From: DATENM01 sp045807765
GTDB taxonomy: Bacteria; Acidobacteriota; Blastocatellia; UBA7656
Direction: 5' to 3'
DNA: 13,070 bases
Assembly: GCA_045807765.1 (NCBI GenBank)
Contig: JBJMGU010000049.1
Location: forward strand, 1-13,070
Shown here piece by piece: positions 6,673 through 11,334 of this stretch. Below the pieces are notes generated by a model. That model was given only the letters and a program-made list of their open reading frames with translations, searched no databases and was not told the DNA's origin. Position numbers and translations under genes: made by a program. Numbering within the stretch: position 1 is the stretch's first letter; every line of letters begins with the position of its first letter.

Positions 6673-7386
6673 TTATTCGTGCGACGCCGCCGACCGTGTG
6701 CCTTCGCCGCTGATGCTGCGCGTCAGCAGGCGAATCTCGACGCGGCGATTCTGGGCGCGACCAGCCCGCGTCGTATTGTCGGCGACCGGGCGGACTTCGC
6801 CAAAGCCGAGAATGCGCATGCGGAACAAGGGAATATTGTATTGTTCGGCAAGGTAACGCTGTACGGCGTTGGCGCGCTTTTGCGTCAACTGGTTGTTGTA
6901 TTGGTCGCTGCCGGTCGCATCGGCGAAGCCTTCAATTTCGAGGACAAAGTTTGCGCGGTCTTTGATCTGAGACGCCAGTTGATCGAGCGCGGCTTTGGCA
7001 TCGGGGGTAAGCTGGTAGCTGTCGAATTTGAAATTGACCGACGCGGTATTTTGCACGCTGTACTTGTCAACGTTGTTGCGCAGGTCGCTTACCGACTGGT
7101 CAGCGGAATTGGCGCGCGTATTGGCTTCGTTAGCCCGCGATAGCGCCGTGTCGGCTTGCGACTGCGCACGGTCGGCGCGACCGCGAACGTCGTTGACATC
7201 GGTGCCGAGTTGGCCGATGTCTTGAGTGTTGCGACGTGATGTTTCTTCCAGGGAGCCGGCGCGCTGTTCGAGCGGCGTCATGCGCTCGTTGACGCGATTG
7301 CGAGCGTATTTCTTGGTCGCGCAGCCGACCGAACCGAGGATTAACAAGATGCTCAGAGTAAATAAGCCTGCAACTTTCATCTTCAT
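6673..7386 (-). CDS. OmpA/Pal-family peptidoglycan-binding lipoprotein with an Ala/Asp-rich coiled coil
   Basis: 237 residues from the ATG at 7386. Residues 1-22 form a lipoprotein signal (MKMKVAG, hydrophobic core, GSVGC) with Cys22 as lipidation site; Ser at -3 departs from the usual Leu. Residues about 30-108 form a long coiled coil with repeating Ala/Asp/Arg/Asn spacing (RAQSQADTALSRANEANTR). The OmpA domain is about 116-222: NFKFDSYQL, IEGFADATGS with Asp156, LTQKRANAV with Arg171, the GFGEVRP turn and AQNRRVEIRL. Asp156 and Arg171 are 15 residues apart, as are the two diaminopimelate-contacting residues of OmpA. The protein should tether outer membrane to peptidoglycan. The frame is open further upstream (to 7539), but that stretch has no signal sequence and contains the leader hairpins; GGGGAA before 7386 supports the chosen start. 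A second ATG two codons later (7380) is possible. Confidence 0.88.
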   Translation of the reverse strand: MKMKVAGLFTLSILLILGSVGCATKKYARNRVNERMTPLEQRAGSLEETSRRNTQDIGQLGTDVNDVRGRADRAQSQADTALSRANEANTRANSADQSVSDLRNNVDKYSVQNTASVNFKFDSYQLTPDAKAALDQLASQIKDRANFVLEIEGFADATGSDQYNNQLTQKRANAVQRYLAEQYNIPLFRMRILGFGEVRPVADNTTRAGRAQNRRVEIRLLTRSISGEGTRSAASHE

Positions 7387-7413
7387 CTTTAAATTCCCCA
7401 CTAGCTCAAAGAT

Positions 7414-7449
7414 AATTGGCGATGCAGAGAAGACTCCGCATCGCCAATT
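7414..7449 (-). promoter_or_regulatory. Leader hairpin 1 of the OmpA-family gene
   Basis: AATTGGCGATGC (7414-7425) pairs perfectly with GCATCGCCAATT (7438-7449) around a 12-base loop. On the minus strand the stem ends about 27 bases before the start codon and is followed by ATCTTTGAGC, a weak T-containing stretch. It could be a leader structure, mRNA stabiliser or weak attenuator. Confidence 0.6.
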
Positions 7450-7480
7450 GTGGTTGCCGTCCTCACCACGGCAACCGCAA
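7448..7480 (-). promoter_or_regulatory. Leader hairpin 2 of the OmpA-family gene
   Basis: GGTTGCCGT (7452-7460) pairs perfectly with ACGGCAACC (7468-7476) around a 7-base loop. The stem extends by three further pairs (TTG/CAA) past one mismatch. It adjoins hairpin 1 directly, sharing two bases at the junction, so the two could stack or compete. Confidence 0.6.
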
Positions 7481-7743
7481 ATAGAGACCGGAAATGATAT
7501 TCCATCACCCGTATCTCTGCCCCACGGTTGCTTCAGCAACGAGCGTGCCGATCTGTGCGGCGCGCAAAATCGAGCAAATTAAAGGCACCAACGCGCCATC
7601 AGCGCGCGCTACAAGTAAAGATTACAGGCGCGGCGTGTAAGAATTTCCACGGCGCAGAAGCGATGAAGGCTTGCAACGTGCCTTTGATGGCGGCGCGCGG
7701 CAAGCCTTCGCAATTCTCAGGTTTTAATTAATCCCGCCTGGAA

Positions 7744-7775
7744 AGGCGCGAAGCGAATGACAAAGCTTCGCGCCT
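7744..7775 (-). terminator. Hairpin downstream of the first basic-protein gene
   Basis: AGGCGCGAAGC (7744-7754) pairs perfectly with GCTTCGCGCCT (7765-7775) around a 10-base loop, 7 bases beyond the stop codon on the minus strand. Only a short T run follows (TTTCC), so termination strength is uncertain. Confidence 0.6.
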
Positions 7776-7782
7776 CGGGGGA

Positions 7783-8106
7783 TTAGCGTTTCTGGTTGTC
7801 GTGCTTCTGTTTGTAGATATGACGGGTGGTGCGATTCTCGCGTCGGTTCAAATGCCGCCGCTCGCGCTTCGTCACTTTGCCATCGGCCTTGGCGGCAGCC
7901 TCTTCGGCGCGGGTGACGGCCTGCTGTCTTCTAAGGCGGTGCGCCTCGCGTCGGTTCAATTGGCCGCTGCGCACGCCCTGATGGATACGGCTCCGCTGGC
8001 GGTGCTCGCGCCGGTCAACGCGCGGCGTGTTGTTCTGCGCCGAGGCGGCAATGCTCAAGCCAAGCGCGAAAACAGTAATCAATATCACAATAACGATCTT
8101 CCTCAT
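7783..8106 (-). CDS. Small exported, very basic protein with degenerate EF-hand-like repeats (paralogue 1)
   Basis: 107 residues from the ATG at 8106, which has a perfect AGGAGG (8112-8117) five bases upstream. The frame is open further up, but the strong ribosome-binding site and signal peptide decide this start. Residues 1-23 are a signal peptide (MRKIVIVILITVFALGLSIAASA). The mature part is extremely Arg/His/Lys-rich. Two related segments are visible: RSGQLNRREAHRL (46-58) and KADGKVTKRERRHL (73-86). Both follow (S/D)-G-x-(L/V)-x-x-x-E-x-x-x-L, the second half of an EF-hand loop, but the Asp residues at loop positions 1 and 3 are absent, so calcium binding is doubtful. The end reads RHIYKQKHD, shared with the neighbouring paralogue. 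I do not know the function. It follows its paralogue after 146 bases containing a strong hairpin. Confidence 0.8.
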   Translation of the reverse strand: MRKIVIVILITVFALGLSIAASAQNNTPRVDRREHRQRSRIHQGVRSGQLNRREAHRLRRQQAVTRAEEAAAKADGKVTKRERRHLNRRENRTTRHIYKQKHDNQKR

Positions 8107-8145
8107 GCGATCCTCCTGAATGGATTGAAATAGGGTTATTGGTGA

Positions 8146-8178
8146 AGCGCGGCTGATGAATCCTTGTTCAGCCGCGCT
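8146..8178 (-). terminator. Hairpin between the two paralogous basic-protein genes
   Basis: AGCGCGGCTGA (8146-8156) pairs perfectly with TCAGCCGCGCT (8168-8178) around an 11-base loop. No T tract follows on the minus strand. It may end the upstream paralogue's mRNA, stabilise it, or lower expression of the downstream gene if both are on one transcript. Confidence 0.5.
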
Positions 8179-8252
8179 ATGAAGTCTATGCGCAACGATG
8201 ATCGGGCGCAACCTGAGCTGCACCCGGTCATCGCCGAGCGTACGGGTGATGA

Positions 8253-8576
8253 TTATGGAAGGCGGTCCTGACCATCGTGCTTCTGCCGATAGATGTCACG
8301 GCTGGCGTGGTCGAACATGCGGTCGAGGTGATGACGCTCGGCGCGGCTGACGTGACCGTCTGACCTGGCATACCATTCATAGCCGCGGATTCTTCCTTGC
8401 TCGGCTTCGAGGCGGTGGGCCTCGCGGCGAGTCAGCTCGCCACTGCGTATGCCCTGGCGAATGCGCTGCTGTTCTTGATGCTCGCGCCGGTTAACATAAG
8501 GCGTGCTCGCAAGCGCCGTAACGCCGAGCCCGACAATAAGCAATGCTGCCGACATAAGACGGACAATCTTCTTCAT
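8253..8576 (-). CDS. Small exported, basic protein with degenerate EF-hand-like repeats (paralogue 2)
   Basis: 107 residues from the ATG at 8576, exactly the length of its neighbour. GGGAG at about 8582-8586 is the ribosome-binding site. Residues 1-24 are a signal peptide (MKKIVRLMSAALLIVGLGVTALAS). The mature part aligns along its whole length with the downstream paralogue: NRREHQEQQRIRQGIRSGELTRREAHRL versus DRREHRQRSRIHQGVRSGQL and onward, then ARSDGHVSRAERHHL, then RDIYRQKHDGQ. SGELTRREAHRL (45-56) and SDGHVSRAERHHL (72-84) are related EF-hand-like half-loops, and the second keeps Asp-Gly. A six-pair hairpin (8586-8591 with 8597-8602) touches the ribosome-binding site. Homologous proteins with this RxGxRSGELTRREA pattern exist in several phyla without a known function, as far as I recall. 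Possible roles are metal or nucleic-acid binding in the periplasm, both inferred only from composition. Confidence 0.82.
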   Translation of the reverse strand: MKKIVRLMSAALLIVGLGVTALASTPYVNRREHQEQQRIRQGIRSGELTRREAHRLEAEQGRIRGYEWYARSDGHVSRAERHHLDRMFDHASRDIYRQKHDGQDRLP

Positions 8577-8970
8577 ACATTCTCCCTTCGGTTTCCCCGA
8601 AGCAGTCCGCTGATACTGGATAAGACAGAAGGCGCCGCCCGAAGGTTTGAGAAATTGTCGTGAAAAATTTATGCGACCAGGAAAAAAGGCGATGCGCTTT
8701 GCCGACCGCGAGGTCCTCGAAGCACACCGCCGCCATTGAACGGAGGACAAATTGGTTATGCGAACTCCGCCATGCATGACCGGTCTGCCGCGCCGAATCG
8801 TGGCCAAACCGTCGCGCCGGCGGTATGGTTAAGAGCGCCGCGCGCTGTCGGCAGTCTGGAAAAATATTCGCCATGCGGCGGGCCAAACAACGCGCCGCCG
8901 CCGGCGTGCATCTTTAAGCCGCGAGTGGAAAGGAACGATCCCAAGCGAATCTCACAATCGATGGTGAACT
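8577..8970. other. Divergent intergenic region between paralogue 2 and the DUF1287 gene
   Basis: About 394 bases without a supported gene. Longer open frames here are random overlaps in GC-rich DNA. The left end holds the ribosome-binding site and small hairpin of the minus-strand gene. An AT-rich patch (about 8650-8690) could contain its promoter, but I cannot place both boxes. On the right, only a weak GGTGA lies just before the ATG at 8971. Confidence 0.4.
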
Positions 8971-9609
8971 ATGACGCAGCCGTTTCGAACTCTCCCAGCC
9001 TTCTTGCTCGCCGCGACGATTACGCTTGCGGCGGCTTGCGCGCCGAAAGCTATGCAGGCCGACCGCACACCGGCCTTAAGCGTCGAAGTCAGATCGGCGC
9101 TGCGGCCCATCATCGAAAGCGCGCTTGAGCAGACTGGGCAGACGACCGTTTATGATCCAGCTTACATGAAGCTCGCCTATCCGGGCGGTGATCTACCCAT
9201 CGAGCGCGGCGTCTGCGCCGACGTCATCATCCGCGCCTTTCGCAAAGGCGGCGTGGATTTGCAGAAGGAAGTTCACGAAGACATGGCGCGCAACTTTGCG
9301 GCCTATCCGAATCGCTGGGGATTGAAAGCGCCCGATACGAACATTGATCACCGCCGCGTGCCGAACCTGATGACCTACTTCAAGCGGCGGGGCAAGTCGC
9401 TGCCGATCACCGAGCGCGCGAAAGATTATGAGCCGGGTGATGTCGTGGCCTGGGATCTAGGCGGCGGGCTGACGCATATCGGCATCGTCGTCAACCGGCG
9501 GGTGCGCGATGGCGAGCGCTATTACATCGTCCATAACATCGGCGCGGGCGCGCGGCTCGAAGACGTACTCTTCGAGTGGCGACAGATCGGCCACTACCGC
9601 TATTTCTGA
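8971..9609 (+). CDS. DUF1287-family exported protein (NlpC/P60-like cysteine-peptidase fold), probable lipoprotein
   Basis: 212 residues. The N-terminus has a hydrophobic export signal ending TITLAAAC, with Cys23 a possible lipidation site, though Ala rather than Leu is at -3. The rest matches DUF1287 end to end: IERGVCADVIIRAFR (Cys82), VDLQKEVHEDM, YPNRWGLKAPDTNIDHRRVPNLMTYF, the YEPGDVVAWDL strand, LTHIGIVV (His169), YIVHNIGAGARLEDVLF (His188) and GHYRY at the end. Cys82 and His169 sit where a papain-like NlpC/P60 cysteine peptidase has its catalytic pair, so a peptidoglycan or amide-bond hydrolase is a reasonable inference, but I know of no established reaction for the family. The start is the first ATG that keeps the signal; its Shine-Dalgarno (GGTGA, 8963-8967) is close and weak. 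It stands alone between minus-strand genes. Confidence 0.85.
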   Translation: MTQPFRTLPAFLLAATITLAAACAPKAMQADRTPALSVEVRSALRPIIESALEQTGQTTVYDPAYMKLAYPGGDLPIERGVCADVIIRAFRKGGVDLQKEVHEDMARNFAAYPNRWGLKAPDTNIDHRRVPNLMTYFKRRGKSLPITERAKDYEPGDVVAWDLGGGLTHIGIVVNRRVRDGERYYIVHNIGAGARLEDVLFEWRQIGHYRYF

Positions 9610-9891
9610 AGTACTCAATTTCTCAACGGAATGATTGAGGGATAACAAAATGGCCGTCCTGCGTGGCACGTGGGGGAGCCCGGCCCAAGGTATGAGATGT
9701 TTCGAACACCGTCAGCCTAACCGGTTTGCTCGCCGACTGTCAAGAAGCTACGACCGGTAATCAGGGCGAGTGCAGTCAAATGCTTTCCTGCGGATATTCG
9801 TCGTTCGTAGACGGATCAATTAATAAGGCGGCTGAAATACTTCGCGGCGGCTCCGTGTCGCTGGCCAAGCAATCGCGATGACCTTTCGGCT
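9610..9891. other. Intergenic region downstream of the DUF1287 gene
   Basis: About 280 bases. A weak 6-bp inverted repeat (CTCAAT 9614-9619, ATTGAG 9634-9639) follows the DUF1287 stop. A 36-codon open frame starts at the ATG at 9650, with GAGGG about ten bases ahead, and ends at 9760; its protein (MAVLRGTWGSPAQG..) resembles nothing I know and may be chance. No clear terminator for the minus-strand operon that ends at 9892 is seen. Confidence 0.35.
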
Positions 9892-10245
9892 TCAGTCCGC
9901 GCCCACTGCACGGCTCCGCTTTAGCGAGCTTACCATCTTCCTATGCGTCGCCCTGGCTTGCTCGGCAATGTCGTGGTTGCTGCTTTGGATCAATTTTTCC
10001 AAGGTTTCAAGGGCTTCAAGCGCCACATTCGGATCCGTCAAGGCCCTGAGGTTTTGCAGCCCGGTGACTACGGTGTCCGGGTCCTTCGATTGCATCTGCG
10101 TCAGTGCCCTTTGGGCCTGATCCTGAATCCAGAGGATTTGCTCATACTGTAGTCTGGCCACCCTGCGCAGCCGGTAGGCGGCGACCGCGAGATAGCCGCC
10201 CATTCCCAAGACCAGCAGGGACGCGATGAAGAACACTATTCTCAT
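9892..10245 (-). CDS. Small membrane-anchored protein with a helical (HEAT-like) cytoplasmic or periplasmic domain
   Basis: 117 residues from the ATG at 10245, with AGGAGG at 10253-10258. The frame is open further upstream, but the strong ribosome-binding site, lying across the end of the preceding gene, decides the start. Residues 3-24 form one membrane helix (IVFFIASLLVLGMGGYLAVAA) followed by a basic stretch (YRLRRVARL). The remainder is helical: a glutamine-rich amphipathic helix (EQILWIQDQAQRALTQM) and a pair of helices (DPDTVVTGLQNLRALTD, NVALEALETLEKLIQSS) that look like HEAT or armadillo repeat units. No enzyme motif is visible. It is last in the operon kinase-receiver-four-helix protein-this gene and is probably translationally coupled to the gene before it (11-base gap). 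Function unknown. Confidence 0.75.
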   Translation of the reverse strand: MRIVFFIASLLVLGMGGYLAVAAYRLRRVARLQYEQILWIQDQAQRALTQMQSKDPDTVVTGLQNLRALTDPNVALEALETLEKLIQSSNHDIAEQARATHRKMVSSLKRSRAVGAD

Positions 10246-10256
10246 AGCGAGCCCTC

Positions 10257-10772
10257 CTATTCCAGATGCTTGGCACTCTCCAGCCGCTTTTGCGTGTTCA
10301 AGTGGGTGATCTTCCAGAAAACGTAGAGGCTGAATAAGACCGAGAAGATGGCCACCGAGCAACTGAAGAAAGAGTAACCGAGCAGCTTACTGTGATCCGG
10401 CTCCAGCTCATGTGTCACCACATCATACTTCATAAACCCGAACAGGAATATCAAGAAAAAGGCGGCGACCCGCACAATCTCCATGAAAACCTTAAATGGT
10501 AATGTAGCCATTTGGGCCTCTGCGCCCAAGACGTGCTTATATTCGATTGCCACCTCGATCAGGACTAAAGCTGAGAAGATGAGGAAATCGCCATGCGCGA
10601 ACGCTTTGGCGAAGGGACTATCCGGCATGTGGATGATGTACTTGTAAATTGGATAGATCAACAGCAACAAGCCGAACGGCGCGATGACTTTCCAGATGAT
10701 CCAGTTCACCATCCGTTCGTCAAGCATTTCACTCTGCCGACGCTGTTCACCGGAAATTTTTGTCTCTGGCAT
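10257..10772 (-). CDS. Four-helix integral membrane protein of unknown function
   Basis: 171 residues from the ATG at 10772, with AGGAGG six bases upstream. About 20 polar N-terminal residues precede four predicted membrane helices: about 24-46 (WIIWKVIAPFGLLLLIYPIY), 60-78 (HGDFLIFSALVLIEVAIEY), 95-115 (FMEIVRVAAFFLIFLFGFM) and 132-153 (GYSFFSCSVAIFSVLFSLYVFW). A charged tail ends the protein. Acidic residues sit inside helix 2 (Glu73, Glu77), which may matter for function. The loop between helices 3 and 4 is polar (KYDVVTHELEPDHSK). I do not recognise a family. The gene lies 79 bases after the receiver gene, with a candidate internal promoter, and its stop codon is next to the ribosome-binding site of the following gene. 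It may be a membrane partner or target of the two-component pair, which is inference from the operon only. Confidence 0.78.
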   Translation of the reverse strand: MPETKISGEQRRQSEMLDERMVNWIIWKVIAPFGLLLLIYPIYKYIIHMPDSPFAKAFAHGDFLIFSALVLIEVAIEYKHVLGAEAQMATLPFKVFMEIVRVAAFFLIFLFGFMKYDVVTHELEPDHSKLLGYSFFSCSVAIFSVLFSLYVFWKITHLNTQKRLESAKHLE

Positions 10773-10799
10773 GAAAAACCTCCTGTCTCCCTTGATCTC

Positions 10800-10827
10800 T
10801 TTATGGCACCGTACGGGCCGTTGTCAG
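10800..10827 (-). promoter_or_regulatory. Candidate internal promoter for the two membrane-protein genes
   Basis: On the minus strand, CTGACA (10822-10827) is followed by a 16-base spacer and CATAAA (10800-10805). Matches to consensus are five and four of six. It lies in the 79-base gap between the receiver gene and the four-helix gene, so the membrane genes may have their own transcript besides read-through. Confidence 0.4.
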
Positions 10828-10851
10828 CCGCGAGCCTAGTCGCGCCATCAG

Positions 10852-11295
10852 TCAATCGTGCGCTCGGCCAAGCAAGGCCTCGACCCTGTTTAGAAAGACC
10901 GCGTCGTCACGCACCTCGAACTTAGTTACAAAACAATCGCGCGACAGGCCCGATCTGACAAACTGTTTAACAATGTCTTCATCCAGCCGGACGGTCATCA
11001 CCAGGACGCGCGTCGCCACTTCTTGCAAGCGGTCTTTATTTCGCAGATAAAAAAGCAGCCCCGTTTTGGCCCCTTTATCTGTGTCCTTCGGCCCATAGCG
11101 CGCTTCCTCTGCTGCGCCTTTGGTCGGTATCATCACATCCAAAATCAAAAGGTCGAACGGTTGGCTCTGCAATTCCGTTTCTGCCTCGGAAACCGTCATC
11201 ACGACTTTGACTTCGTACTTTTCCTCCCTGAGGGTCTCCACGTACGGCTCGAGGTAAGCAGGATCATTATCCAACCAGAGTATGTGACCGGGCAT
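10852..11295 (-). CDS. Stand-alone response-regulator receiver protein
   Basis: 147 residues, a single receiver (REC) domain without an output domain. It starts at the ATG at 11295 with GGAGG at 11303-11307. Visible landmarks are HILWLDNDP (4-12) with the metal-site Asp9, LLILDVMIP (49-57) with the predicted phosphorylation site Asp53, LVMT with Thr101, and FVTKFE with Lys125. The second residue of the usual acidic pair is Asn10. The loop after strand 3 is long and charged (about 58-78, including GPKDTDKGAKTG). The protein begins 39 bases after the histidine-kinase stop, so it is probably that kinase's partner. Without a DNA-binding or enzyme domain it must act by protein contact or pass phosphate to another protein. 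The two membrane proteins encoded next are possible targets. Confidence 0.85.
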   Translation of the reverse strand: MPGHILWLDNDPAYLEPYVETLREEKYEVKVVMTVSEAETELQSQPFDLLILDVMIPTKGAAEEARYGPKDTDKGAKTGLLFYLRNKDRLQEVATRVLVMTVRLDEDIVKQFVRSGLSRDCFVTKFEVRDDAVFLNRVEALLGRAHD

Positions 11296-11334
11296 AACGA
11301 TGCCTCCATCTTCCTGAGTTTGGCGACCGTTGGC

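Larger units (their letters stand above)
7387..7782. other. Intergenic region upstream of the OmpA-family gene
   Basis: Nearly 400 bases without a supported gene. On the minus strand it is the 5' region of the lipoprotein gene, with two adjoining strong hairpins (7414-7449 and 7448-7480). A small GTTGCT-TC-AGCAAC inverted repeat lies near 7527-7540. Toward 7744-7775 lies the hairpin after the first basic-protein gene. I see nothing else between about 7545 and 7740, and no convincing promoter. Confidence 0.5.

Noticed and set aside
7387..7539. Upstream extension of the OmpA-lipoprotein frame
   Set aside because: It would bury the lipoprotein signal in the middle of the protein and place coding sequence over two perfect hairpins.
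8577..8886. Minus-strand open frames upstream of paralogue 2
   Set aside because: They overlap each other in different frames, lack ribosome-binding sites and family similarity, and precede a clear signal-peptide start at 8576.
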